Below, piece by piece: positions 35,684 to 43,960 of a stretch of DNA of 64,000 bases. The notes under the pieces are model-generated. The model saw only the letters and a list, made by a program, of their open reading frames with translations. It was not told the DNA's origin and searched no databases. The stretch's first letter is position 1. The number at the start of each line of letters is the position of its first letter. A program made the position numbers and the translations under genes. Origin of the DNA: Levilactobacillus bambusae (lineage in GTDB: Bacteria > Bacillota > Bacilli > Lactobacillales > Lactobacillaceae). The DNA lies in NCBI RefSeq assembly GCF_003124125.1, contig NZ_QCXQ01000002.1, forward strand, positions 402,426 to 466,425. The letters are read 5' to 3'.

Positions 35684-36385
35684 ATGAAAAAGGGAATTGT
35701 ACCAACGCTATTAGTCTCAGCCATTATGCTTGGTGGTGTGGGTGTTACCACTTTGGGGGCCACTAACCATTCGACTGCTAACGCCGCAGAATCATCCGAT
35801 TCTGCTTCCGGTTCAGCAGACATTTCATTTACAGCTAACACGAGTTCAACTACCCCATCCGGACCATCGGATAGTGGCGATTCAAGTAACAACGGGACTG
35901 GTGATGCTGGTCCATTATCGCTTGATTACGTCCCAAACCTCCACTTCGGGACTCACCCCGTTGAAGGAACGAATACTTACAACGTAACAAATAATAACCC
36001 TTACGTCCAAGTCACCGACAATACCGGTTTGAAAAAGGGTTGGAACGTCACTATGGCCTACACCGAATTTGCTAACGGGGCTAACAAGTTAGCTGGAACC
36101 AAGATGGACTTTGCGGGTTCTAAGGCCACGCTAACTAACCCATCAAACCCATCAAACTCAAGTAACGCTGGCGCACCAACCGTATCTGACGCAAGTGTTG
36201 ATCCAGCAACCCCAACTAACATGGCGACTGCTCAAGCTGGTAACGGGGTTGGCACTTGGGACATGGTTTACGCCGGCCCATCAGACGATAACCCTAACAT
36301 TAAGTTGACGGTTAACGGCGATGAAACGGTTGGTTCCTACACCAGCACCATGACATGGAACTTAACAGCCGGTCCTACAGCTTAA
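35684..36385 (+). CDS. WxL-domain surface protein (small)
   Basis: A 233-aa secreted protein: signal peptide (residues 1-32, cleavage near ANA-AES), a Ser/Thr/Pro-rich linker, then a WxL domain (about 75-233) with LDYVPNLHFGTHPV, the first Trp motif GWNVTMAYTEF and the terminal TMTWNLTAGPTA. WxL domains bind peptidoglycan non-covalently and associate with DUF916 proteins. It is the first gene of the cluster and has its own terminator, so it may be made in excess of the rest. An RBS (GGGAGG) precedes the ATG. Confidence 0.92.
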   Translation: MKKGIVPTLLVSAIMLGGVGVTTLGATNHSTANAAESSDSASGSADISFTANTSSTTPSGPSDSGDSSNNGTGDAGPLSLDYVPNLHFGTHPVEGTNTYNVTNNNPYVQVTDNTGLKKGWNVTMAYTEFANGANKLAGTKMDFAGSKATLTNPSNPSNSSNAGAPTVSDASVDPATPTNMATAQAGNGVGTWDMVYAGPSDDNPNIKLTVNGDETVGSYTSTMTWNLTAGPTA

Positions 36386-36395
36386 TTCGACTTAA

Positions 36396-36436
36396 TGAAA
36401 AAGAGCAGGCGGCTTCGCGCTGCTCTTTTTTTCAAA
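36396..36436 (+). terminator. Terminator after the first WxL gene
   Basis: AAAAGAGCA..GC pairs with GC..TGCTCTTTT around GGCTTC, then a run of T. Read-through would be needed for the rest of the cluster, unless it has its own promoter in 36433-36470. Confidence 0.8.
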
Positions 36437-36477
36437 AAAACGTTTATTCAATTCTATTTTGAAACGGAAGGTTGACG

Positions 36478-37527
36478 ATGATCATGACCAAGAAAGGAAA
36501 GTGGTTGGCAGCAGTCGCCCTATTAGTGGGATTTACCCTCCCAACTACAGCACTAGCTGCTAAAGATCAGGGAAATCAGCCTGGTGGATTCCAAGTCCAG
36601 GCCGAAATTCCCAAAAACCAAATTGATAAGAAAGTAACCACCTACTACGACTTAAAGGTAAAACCGAATGAATCCGGTACCCTATATTTGAACGTCCAAA
36701 ATCAACTGGATAAGACGGCCACCTATAAAATCGCTTTAAATCCGGCCTTCACCAGTAATGCCGGGGCAATTACGTACAATAATAATAGTCGTAAGCTTGA
36801 TCCCTCAATGCCATTTAATTTGCGCAACTACGCAACGGTTTCGCAGCAAAATCTGACATTGAAGGCGGGGCAAGGTAAACGAATTGCAGTTAAGTATCGC
36901 ATGCCGAACAAACCATTTAACGGAATTGTCCTGGGCGGTGTCACGGTCACGAAAAACCTAACGGACGCGGATAAAAAGAATAATATTCGCAACCAGGTTT
37001 CATACTCCGTGGCAACCGAATTCCAAGAATCAACGCAGCCCGTTAAATCGGCACTCGTATTAAACTCCGTTAAAGCCTCAGCTAATAATGCTGAACCAAC
37101 CGTTGAGCTGAATATTCAAAATCCAATGAGTAAAATAGAAAGCCAACTCAAACTTAAAACCACCATTTATAAAGGTGACAAAAAGTTATTAGTTAACAAT
37201 TCCACTCGAACGATGCAAATTGCCCCGAATACGAACATGACCTACATGGTGCGTAACGATAACCACCGGATGGAGCCAGGTTCCTATAAGGCGGTCATTG
37301 ATGCAACGACTAAGGGTGGACATTGGCATTGGGTACGTCATTTCACGGTAACTCAGAAGCAAGCTAGTCAAATTAATAACAACTCCTACTTCCCACAAAA
37401 GACACCGTGGTATGAAACAATTTGGTTCTTCTTATCAATCATCGCCCTTCTCCTCTTGATTATCGTGGTTCTCCTCTACCACCGCTACCGAAAGAATAGA
37501 AGTCAAGGTAAACATTCACGCGATTAA
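36478..37527 (+). CDS. DUF916/DUF3324 WxL-interacting membrane protein
   Basis: A 349-aa protein with a signal peptide (cleavage near ALA-AKD), a DUF916 domain (about 30-155; FQVQAEIPKNQIDKKVTTYYDLKVKPNESGTLYLNVQN), a DUF3324 domain (about 160-300), one transmembrane helix (about 310-335) and a basic cytosolic tail. Known members hold WxL proteins at the cell surface and bind peptidoglycan and host factors. The start is an ATG 7 nt after GGAAGG; an upstream TTG overlaps it. It is encoded in the WxL cluster, 31 bp before the LPxT protein. Confidence 0.92.
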   Translation: MIMTKKGKWLAAVALLVGFTLPTTALAAKDQGNQPGGFQVQAEIPKNQIDKKVTTYYDLKVKPNESGTLYLNVQNQLDKTATYKIALNPAFTSNAGAITYNNNSRKLDPSMPFNLRNYATVSQQNLTLKAGQGKRIAVKYRMPNKPFNGIVLGGVTVTKNLTDADKKNNIRNQVSYSVATEFQESTQPVKSALVLNSVKASANNAEPTVELNIQNPMSKIESQLKLKTTIYKGDKKLLVNNSTRTMQIAPNTNMTYMVRNDNHRMEPGSYKAVIDATTKGGHWHWVRHFTVTQKQASQINNNSYFPQKTPWYETIWFFLSIIALLLLIIVVLLYHRYRKNRSQGKHSRD

Positions 37528-37558
37528 TTGATTCAATCTCGTAAAGGGGGGCAAAAAA

Positions 37559-38014
37559 ATGACTCATTTGAATAAATTTTTAGCTCTGGCGCCCCTGGTT
37601 GCCATTTTAGCGGTGAGTTCACCATCAACGCCCACCGCTAACGCTGCTGATGCCAGCGCAACCGGTCAGGCTACAATCACCTTTACTCAGTCAACCTCAA
37701 GCTCAGGATCCCAAACTCCGGGGCCCGATGGTTCTGGGGGGTCAACTACGGGGCCTGGCAACGTTAGTAATCAAAATCCGTCAGGCACTGGAGATAATAA
37801 TGGCAATGGCACAACCGGAACCGGGAAAGAAGGTTCCGGAATATCCACCCAGCCAGCATCAAATTCAGGTACCACAGATAATAGCGGATTGACGGGCAGC
37901 CTGCCCCAAACATCCGATGCCGTTAACCTGTTGGCAAGCATCATTGGGCTTGAACTGATTTTATCTGTACTTCTTATCATCGGGGCCAAAAGAAAGAAGG
38001 CGCACAGCAAATGA
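37559..38014 (+). CDS. Small LPxT-anchored WxL-cluster protein
   Basis: A 151-aa protein with a signal peptide (cleavage near ANA-ADA), a Gly/Ser/Thr/Asn-rich low-complexity part (about 35-110), then a sorting signal LPQTSD (about 115-120), a hydrophobic stretch and a basic tail KRKKAHSK. LPQTSD differs from LPxTG but fits the LPQTxE-like signal of several lactobacilli. Sortase should link it to the wall. Its stop overlaps the start of the next gene (ATGA), so the two are coupled. Confidence 0.85.
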   Translation: MTHLNKFLALAPLVAILAVSSPSTPTANAADASATGQATITFTQSTSSSGSQTPGPDGSGGSTTGPGNVSNQNPSGTGDNNGNGTTGTGKEGSGISTQPASNSGTTDNSGLTGSLPQTSDAVNLLASIIGLELILSVLLIIGAKRKKAHSK

Positions 38015-40653
38015 AACCCTTTAAACATATTGAACCTGTTTTAACCGGTCTTGCTGCCTTCGTCCTTTTTTCGGCGACACCAATCTGCGCTATTACGGAT
38101 GCTTACGTTCAAAATAATCGGTATGCGGATGCGGTCGAAATTACCAAGCAGCAAAAAAAACAGAGCCAGTCGTCCGATTCCACTGCATCCGTGTCAACTC
38201 CAGCCAAATCTTCAACATCATCGGCCAATTCAACAGCTAGTTCAAAATCTGATGTCACAGAAGCAACTAAATCAACAACATCAAGCAAGAACCAGACTGC
38301 TGCAGAAAAAGTTGTGAACGCTAAAATTCAGCCGTTAACTGAAGCCCAGGTTAAAAAGATGAGTAGCAAAGAATTGCGTGCAAAGTTCATGCAAAATGCC
38401 ACTAAACTGGTCCAACTGGCCAAAAACGACCCCGACATTAAAAAGATGACCCAGGCTAACGCTAAAAGTTCTCGCACAGCCGGAAAAAGTTCTCGGGCTT
38501 TTAGTGCCGGAATTAGCGTTGCCCAATCACCGACCGTTAAACCAACCATGCCAGCACCAGGGACGGATTCATCTGCCGCATCTCTAGTGGGAAATAATTA
38601 TAATACGTATACACCAGCTAGTTCTAGTGTTCCTTGGAAGGGTGGGACCTTTAACTTTACGTGGAAGGACACGGTAACTTTACAGTCATCAACAATCTTA
38701 TCGTTCTTGACGAACCCCGGACAAGCTCTATCTGAAATTTCAACCGGGATTGGTTTCCGGGCCGTCGTTACCCTCCCATGGAATTTTACGGCCACCCAAG
38801 TTATTAATTCTATGGATAAAAACAACACCATTCTTTATGGTAATAACCAAAAAAATGGTATGGCCTCATCCACAGGTACCGGTCAGACTGGTTCTGAGTT
38901 GAACATGGTCAGTCTGTCACAATATGGGATCGGTTTTAAGACCGATCCTAATTCTGAACAACGGCTGCTAGTGCAACTTTATAGTACAACAGGTGGAAAT
39001 TTTAATGCGGACTTTGTTAGTTTGCTTACCAGTTGGATCGGTGGCTTCGGGGACGCGTGGTTTAATCAATTAAGTAATACAACGGCCAATTTACCGTTAA
39101 CCCTAAACGCGCCCATTAGTATTGGCGGGCTATCCAATAATGCTACTAGTAGCTCGTATTTTCAGGGGGATCCCACCCCGAACCACGTGTTAACCGACCA
39201 AATGTTATCCCCTAGTCCCAGCAAAAAATTACCCTTTGTCGTTAACTTCTTTGGATCTTCGGATTTAAACTCTGATTTTTCTTATGACCCATCTAAGTTA
39301 GGAACAAACGGCACCAATGCCACAGGCTATAATATTCCAACTTGGAACACTTATATTTCACCCTTTGACAGTAAAAACGTATTAAACACGTCAACCGAAG
39401 CCTTTCAGGAAGTAACTGGTATTACTGCCACCCTACCCGAATCTGGCATCGGCTGGAACAACCGAATTATGACGTACAACAAATACACCGCTGCTACGGT
39501 ACCACCAACGAGTGCCGGTATTGTCAACCGGTTTGGTCGACTCGTTAACTTCTTCAAGATGCCTGCTGTGGTGTCAACTATGGGTAGCAACCTAGATGCT
39601 AGCACGATCGCAGATGGTTCGGCTACGACCAACCTAACAACGACGGCGCCAAGCGTTAGCGGCAATGACTTAGCCTCCTCGCCCCAAACTATTACGTGGA
39701 GCGGTAAAGATGGTGGTGGCACGGCCCTCAACCCAGTTTCATCCCAGTTAGTTCAATCAAAGGCCCCTAACTATACTGGCCAAATGACCCTTCAAAACAC
39801 CACTGCTAACGGCACAGCAGGAACCTCAATTTCGGCAAACAAGGGGGATACCATCAAAGTATCGGGTTCTTTCACGGATTCGACCGACAACAATACGTTG
39901 TTAGATGGCAAACTGGTGATCAGCATCCCCGATTCCCTAACGTATGTTCCGTCCGCTGGAGTCACCGTTACTTTAAACGGTAAGTCCTACACGTACACAA
40001 ACGCAACGGTCTCGGGCGGAAAAATCACCGTGGATTTATCTAGTGCGATGTCATCTGCTGGGCTGTCCTCCATTACGGGGTCAACCAAAATTGGGGTCGC
40101 CTACCAAGGAACGGCACAGTATAATTCTGCCGACCAATCCACAACGGTTCCGGGAATTCAATTGTCTGGTAAGGGGACCGGTGATCCATCAGATGTTACG
40201 TTAGCAACCACTAATACTGGTAGTTTAACCGTGACAAACATCGTCTACAGCTATGGAATCGTAAGTGCTCCAAATGTTGATTTTGGTGTGCATCCCGTAA
40301 CGGGAAGTATATCCAAGTATCAACCAACTGATAGCACGTTAGCCCTATCCATGTTTGATAACTACACGACCGTTCAAGGTTGGCAGTTAAACCTGTCGTC
40401 CACCACGTTCACAGATGGCAACAATAAGACCCTTTCAGGCGCCCTAGCCTTTGACGGTCACGCCATTACCAATACGCCGACGACGGTTTACACCAATACC
40501 ACAACCCATAACGGGGCCTTCACCATTCCAATTTCCAGCAACAGTTCAGAAGGCGGATTAACGTACCAGACTAATCCGAACGATAATGTCGATACCAACT
40601 CGACCTATCATGCAACGCTAAACTGGAATATTTCGAACGGCCCAACGAGTTAA
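38011..40653 (+). CDS. Large WxL-domain surface protein
   Basis: An 880-aa secreted protein. The signal peptide (about 1-30) is followed by a Ser/Thr/Lys-rich stretch (about 48-95) and a large middle region without a family that I recognise (about 180-560; an L-type lectin-like domain is possible, from aromatic and Asn-rich beta segments such as FNFTWKDTVTLQSSTI). An Ig/DUF11-like domain lies at about 595-735. The C-terminal WxL domain (about 735-880) has PNVDFGVHPVTG, GWQLNLSSTTF and the end TLNWNISNGPTS. It may be the adhesin or carbohydrate-binding part of the WxL complex. AT content is higher than in the flanks. Confidence 0.88.
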   Translation: MKPFKHIEPVLTGLAAFVLFSATPICAITDAYVQNNRYADAVEITKQQKKQSQSSDSTASVSTPAKSSTSSANSTASSKSDVTEATKSTTSSKNQTAAEKVVNAKIQPLTEAQVKKMSSKELRAKFMQNATKLVQLAKNDPDIKKMTQANAKSSRTAGKSSRAFSAGISVAQSPTVKPTMPAPGTDSSAASLVGNNYNTYTPASSSVPWKGGTFNFTWKDTVTLQSSTILSFLTNPGQALSEISTGIGFRAVVTLPWNFTATQVINSMDKNNTILYGNNQKNGMASSTGTGQTGSELNMVSLSQYGIGFKTDPNSEQRLLVQLYSTTGGNFNADFVSLLTSWIGGFGDAWFNQLSNTTANLPLTLNAPISIGGLSNNATSSSYFQGDPTPNHVLTDQMLSPSPSKKLPFVVNFFGSSDLNSDFSYDPSKLGTNGTNATGYNIPTWNTYISPFDSKNVLNTSTEAFQEVTGITATLPESGIGWNNRIMTYNKYTAATVPPTSAGIVNRFGRLVNFFKMPAVVSTMGSNLDASTIADGSATTNLTTTAPSVSGNDLASSPQTITWSGKDGGGTALNPVSSQLVQSKAPNYTGQMTLQNTTANGTAGTSISANKGDTIKVSGSFTDSTDNNTLLDGKLVISIPDSLTYVPSAGVTVTLNGKSYTYTNATVSGGKITVDLSSAMSSAGLSSITGSTKIGVAYQGTAQYNSADQSTTVPGIQLSGKGTGDPSDVTLATTNTGSLTVTNIVYSYGIVSAPNVDFGVHPVTGSISKYQPTDSTLALSMFDNYTTVQGWQLNLSSTTFTDGNNKTLSGALAFDGHAITNTPTTVYTNTTTHNGAFTIPISSNSSEGGLTYQTNPNDNVDTNSTYHATLNWNISNGPTS

Positions 40654-40700
40654 CTAAAACAAGCGCTGACTTTTAGAAGTCGGCGCTTGTTTTAGTTAAT
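40652..40700 (+). terminator. Terminator of the WxL operon
   Basis: AACTAAAACAAGCGC pairs with GCGCTTGTTTTAGTT around TGACTTTTAGAAGTCG. The rest of the 295-bp gap holds a possible promoter for the amidotransferase (TATACT near 40865) and nothing else that I see. Confidence 0.85.
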
Positions 40701-40948
40701 TCGAGATCCACCAGTTATAAGTTTGGTGTATGGTTTGTCATGAGCCACTCATAACCAAAATAGCGTTAGTTTCCCCCGCAGTTGGAGCACTCAATCTTAT
40801 GTACCGGACAATTGATTATGATTCTTATTAATCGTTCAAGTTGGTCGGATTAACTGATGGTGCTATACTACTTAATATACTAAGGGTAATTGCAGGCGAA
40901 ACCCGTATAAAATTGCCGTTGACACTTTTTAGTGTGGAAAGGTTTTTT

Positions 40949-41617
40949 ATGCGTATTAATATATTACAGCACACTCCTAATGAAGGTCCTGGTTCACTCT
41001 TAGAGTGGGCACAGGCTAATGGACATCAAACTTTCGTGTATCACCCCTATCATTTTGGTTATTTGCCCACCGCCGAGGAAACCGATATGTTGTTTATTCT
41101 GGGTGGGCCAATGAATCCTAACACTGATTTACCATGGATTAAAAAAGAACGCCAATTGATTCAGGAACTTTTAGACAAGGATGCGCCAATGCTAGGCGTA
41201 TGTTATGGAGCACAGCAGATCGCTAAAACGTTAGGCTGTCAAATTTCAGAAGCGCCCGCAAAAGAAGTTGGGTGGGCACCAGTCTATCGTAAAAGTAAAA
41301 TAGTGCCAGGTCTACCGGAAAAACTATTAGTGTTACATTGGCATGAAGATATGTTTGAGATTCCCAAACATGCCGACCTACTATTTTCCAGCAATGACGT
41401 CCGAAACCAAGGTTTTATAATGAATCATCGGATTGTGGGGTTGCAATTCCACCTTGAACCTCAAGCGGATAACGTTCGAGAAATGGTTGTTAACGACTTC
41501 CCTTACATTGAAAATTCAGTACTTAACCAGTCAGCCGCTGATATTTTGAAGACCCCCGTCCCGGAAGAAAATAAAAAAACAATGTTTAAAATTTTAAATT
41601 ATATTACCGGGGATTAA
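40949..41617 (+). CDS. Class I glutamine amidotransferase-like protein
   Basis: A 222-aa GATase1-fold protein of the GMP-synthase-like type. The nucleophile elbow is LGVCYGAQQIAKTLG (Cys near residue 88), and the His and Glu of the triad are in LQFHLEPQ (His near residue 169). It may release ammonia from glutamine or hydrolyse gamma-glutamyl compounds; no synthase domain or partner is encoded nearby. The start is the ATG after GGAAAGG, 36 codons inside the longest reading. The gene is more AT-rich than its neighbours, possibly acquired. Confidence 0.82.
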   Translation: MRINILQHTPNEGPGSLLEWAQANGHQTFVYHPYHFGYLPTAEETDMLFILGGPMNPNTDLPWIKKERQLIQELLDKDAPMLGVCYGAQQIAKTLGCQISEAPAKEVGWAPVYRKSKIVPGLPEKLLVLHWHEDMFEIPKHADLLFSSNDVRNQGFIMNHRIVGLQFHLEPQADNVREMVVNDFPYIENSVLNQSAADILKTPVPEENKKTMFKILNYITGD

Positions 41618-41652
41618 ACCAACGGTCATTAACACTAATTAACTTAGAAATC

Positions 41653-41700
41653 AAAAATAGAGAGCATAACCAACAATTGGTCATGCTCTCTATTTTTTGT
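41653..41700. terminator. Bidirectional terminator
   Basis: AAAAATAGAGAGCAT pairs with ATGCTCTCTATTTTT around AACCAACAATTGGTC, between convergent amidotransferase and aldo/keto reductase genes. Confidence 0.88.
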
Positions 41701-41733
41701 CTATGAACCGACCAGCTATGTCCTAGTAGTCGT

Positions 41734-42687
41734 TTATGGTAGATCATTTCCAGCGGCAAAGTAGACGTCATACCATTCCTGCTTCGTAAGTTCAACGTCC
41801 GCTCCGGCAGCACTATCCGAAATATGAGCAGGGGTCATGGTTCCTAAGATAACCTGAATGTTAGCGGGATGCCGAACAATCCAGGACGTGGCAATTCCAT
41901 TTTTAGAAACGTGGTACTTATCGGCTAGTTTCTGCAATTCTTCATTTAGTACCTTAAACTTTGGATTATCGATAAAGGTTCCCTCAAACATTCCGTACTG
42001 GAACGGTGACCAAGCCTGAATGGTGATCCCCTTTAACCGGCAATAATCTAAAATTCCTCCGTCATGATCAATACTCCGATCGTCCGCAATGTTGACGTGA
42101 ATTCCCTGATCGACCATTCCAGTATGCATAATGCTGAACTGGAGCTGATCAATCAACAGCCGTTGACTGCAGGCCGATTGCACGAGTTCAACCTGTTGGG
42201 GATTAAAGTTTGACACCCCAAAATGCCGGACTTTGCCAGTTAACTGGAGTTCGTCAAACGCAGCAGCCACTTCATCCGGTTCCATTAAAGCATCCGGCCG
42301 ATGTAGTAAAAAGGTATCCAAATAGTCAATGTTCATCCGGCTTAAGATCCCATCGACCGCGTCTAAAAGATGCTGTTTTGAAAAGTCGTAACGTTGGCCA
42401 AAAACAAAGCTGCCATGACTCCGATTCGGGTCAATTACAATGCCGCCCTTGGACTGAATGTAAAAATCATCCCGGTTAAGATTGGAGGCCTTCATAGCGG
42501 AGGCAAAAACCTCTTCTGACTTCCCCTGCCCGTAGATATCTGCAGAATCAATGTAGTTGATTCCCGCATCATGAGCCGCTTCGAGGGTCCTTGCAGCGTC
42601 ATCAGCACTTAAAGCTTCCATGCGCATGATGCCCAGCGCAACAGCTGAAACCCGCCAGTTAGTGTTACCCATTTTAAGTTGTTTCAT
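41734..42687 (-). CDS. Aldo/keto reductase, YdhF/YcsN type
   Basis: A 317-aa aldo/keto reductase of the AKR11-like group. Motifs: GIMRMEALSADDAARTLEAAHDAGINYIDSADIYG (catalytic Asp and Tyr), IQSKGGI (Lys), FLLHRPDALMEPDEVAAAF (His), and GVSNFNPQQVELVQ. The start is ATG behind TAGGAGG; a longer reading runs into the upstream gene's promoter region. Substrate unknown. It is divergent from the lipoprotein gene and is the second aldo/keto reductase of the window, not closely related to that at 4768-5619. Confidence 0.88.
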   Translation of the reverse strand: MKQLKMGNTNWRVSAVALGIMRMEALSADDAARTLEAAHDAGINYIDSADIYGQGKSEEVFASAMKASNLNRDDFYIQSKGGIVIDPNRSHGSFVFGQRYDFSKQHLLDAVDGILSRMNIDYLDTFLLHRPDALMEPDEVAAAFDELQLTGKVRHFGVSNFNPQQVELVQSACSQRLLIDQLQFSIMHTGMVDQGIHVNIADDRSIDHDGGILDYCRLKGITIQAWSPFQYGMFEGTFIDNPKFKVLNEELQKLADKYHVSKNGIATSWIVRHPANIQVILGTMTPAHISDSAAGADVELTKQEWYDVYFAAGNDLP

Positions 42688-42863
42688 AACTAACCTCCTA
42701 AAAAAGTCACCTATTGTTATCGACACCCTTATTTTACAACTTCGACCATAGTCGAGCACAAGGAGTGCCCCGCAAATTTATCGAATTTTTCGAAGTGCTT
42801 TTAATTCGAAATCGCCTAAGGATGTTCTATACTGGGTTTAAATCGCATAGGGGGATGCATAAT

Positions 42864-43601
42864 ATGAAAAAGGAACTGACAGGAATCGCCATCATTGCAC
42901 TAGGTTTGGGGTTAACAGGATGTGGGATGGGTGGCCAAAACGCAGCCGTAAAACTAACCACAACTAAATCAACGGTTACACCCAATGGGGCAGCCGCCAA
43001 AGTAAGCGGGAAGGCCACACCAAAGTCAACCATTCACTATACGTTAAACGGCAAGCAGTCAAAAACGGTTAAGGTCAAAAAATCGGGAACCTATAAGATA
43101 TACGTGACCCCAAAAACCACGGCCCAAACTGTTAAATTAACGGCCAAAATCAACCATAAATCGTCTAAGACTAAAAAGGTAGATATTAAAGCTGCTAAAC
43201 CGTTGACGAAGTACACCACCTTTGCAACGGCTTATAATACGGCAATCAAAAAGGCCAATGGTTCTCAAACGATCGATACCACGGGTAAAATTGGTCGGTA
43301 CCATGTGGGCAGCGACACCCAGCCGATTTCCGTAACCACCACTAAGAACGGTGATTTATTGGGGGTCTCGGATTCTATGAAGGACAAACGCAATCGAACT
43401 TTATATGAGCAACAGGTAACCGCCGCTGGTCAAGCCTTTGGGTTCACGGATAAGGAAGCTAAATCACTGCTAACCCGGTCCGAAAAAACACCTAAAAAGG
43501 CCTACATGGCAACCCATAAAAACATCCGAATGGAAATTAAAACCACGAAAACTAACGGCAACGAAAAAATTGTGACCACCTTCTCGCACCACGGAGCTTA
43601 A
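42864..43601 (+). CDS. Lipoprotein with an Ig-like domain, function unknown
   Basis: A 245-aa lipoprotein: signal peptide with lipobox LTGC (Cys near residue 22), then a Lys/Thr-rich beta domain (about 30-115) with the look of a bacterial Ig-like or Big repeat (TPNGAAAKVSGKATPKSTIHYTLNG), followed by a domain (about 120-245) that I cannot assign. The latter contains YNTAIKKANGSQTIDT and KNIRMEIKTTKTNG. It is highly basic. The start is the ATG behind TAGGGGGA; the 50-codon longer reading is rejected. It is a single gene. Confidence 0.7.
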   Translation: MKKELTGIAIIALGLGLTGCGMGGQNAAVKLTTTKSTVTPNGAAAKVSGKATPKSTIHYTLNGKQSKTVKVKKSGTYKIYVTPKTTAQTVKLTAKINHKSSKTKKVDIKAAKPLTKYTTFATAYNTAIKKANGSQTIDTTGKIGRYHVGSDTQPISVTTTKNGDLLGVSDSMKDKRNRTLYEQQVTAAGQAFGFTDKEAKSLLTRSEKTPKKAYMATHKNIRMEIKTTKTNGNEKIVTTFSHHGA

Positions 43602-43614
43602 TGTATAATCTAAG

Positions 43615-43958
43615 TTTAAAAACAATAACGGGTTTGAGATACTAGGCCCGCTTCGCTTAAAAAATACGACTCTTGCAGCATAGTCCGAAAGTATCCTTAA
43701 TAGGATGCTTTCGGACTGGTAGTGACGGGAGAGGGTGTGGAACCGCTCGGTAGATCTTGAGGCTTAACGGGGTTCATCGAAAAATGCTGATCTTAGGTAT
43801 TATTCAATGACCTGGTTAAACGCAGAGAGCTGAGCGGTGGAACCCGACTAAAGACAGACCACAACCAAATAAAGCGGGGGACCAAATCCGATCAAAATGC
43901 AATCGAACCTGGTCCCCCGCTTTATTTGGCATGGTCTAAACGTCTTATATCCCAGCCT
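43615..43958 (-). repeat. Composite structured element A + U5 + C (minus orientation)
   Basis: Read on the minus strand: hairpin A (43958-43851; arms AAAGCGGGGGACCA/TGGTCCCCCGCTTT, enclosed by AGACCA/TGGTCT), a full unit U (43850-43731; CCGCTC/GAGCGG, TCATTGA/TCGATGA), then hairpin C (43730-43615; AGTCCGAAAG/CTTTCGGACT). At 62319-62541 the same A and C are joined without U. The element fills the 359-bp gap between the lipoprotein and the PTS gene and ends 2 nt from the PTS stop codon. Confidence 0.8.
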
Positions 43959-43960
43959 CG

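Noticed and set aside
37650-37892. Open frame within the LPxT protein gene
   Set aside because: It is a shifted frame of a repetitive Gly/Ser/Thr-rich coding region, without RBS.
35684-40653. WxL cluster as part of a prophage or genomic island
   Set aside because: No integrase, tRNA boundary or att-like repeats are visible; such clusters are normal in lactobacilli.
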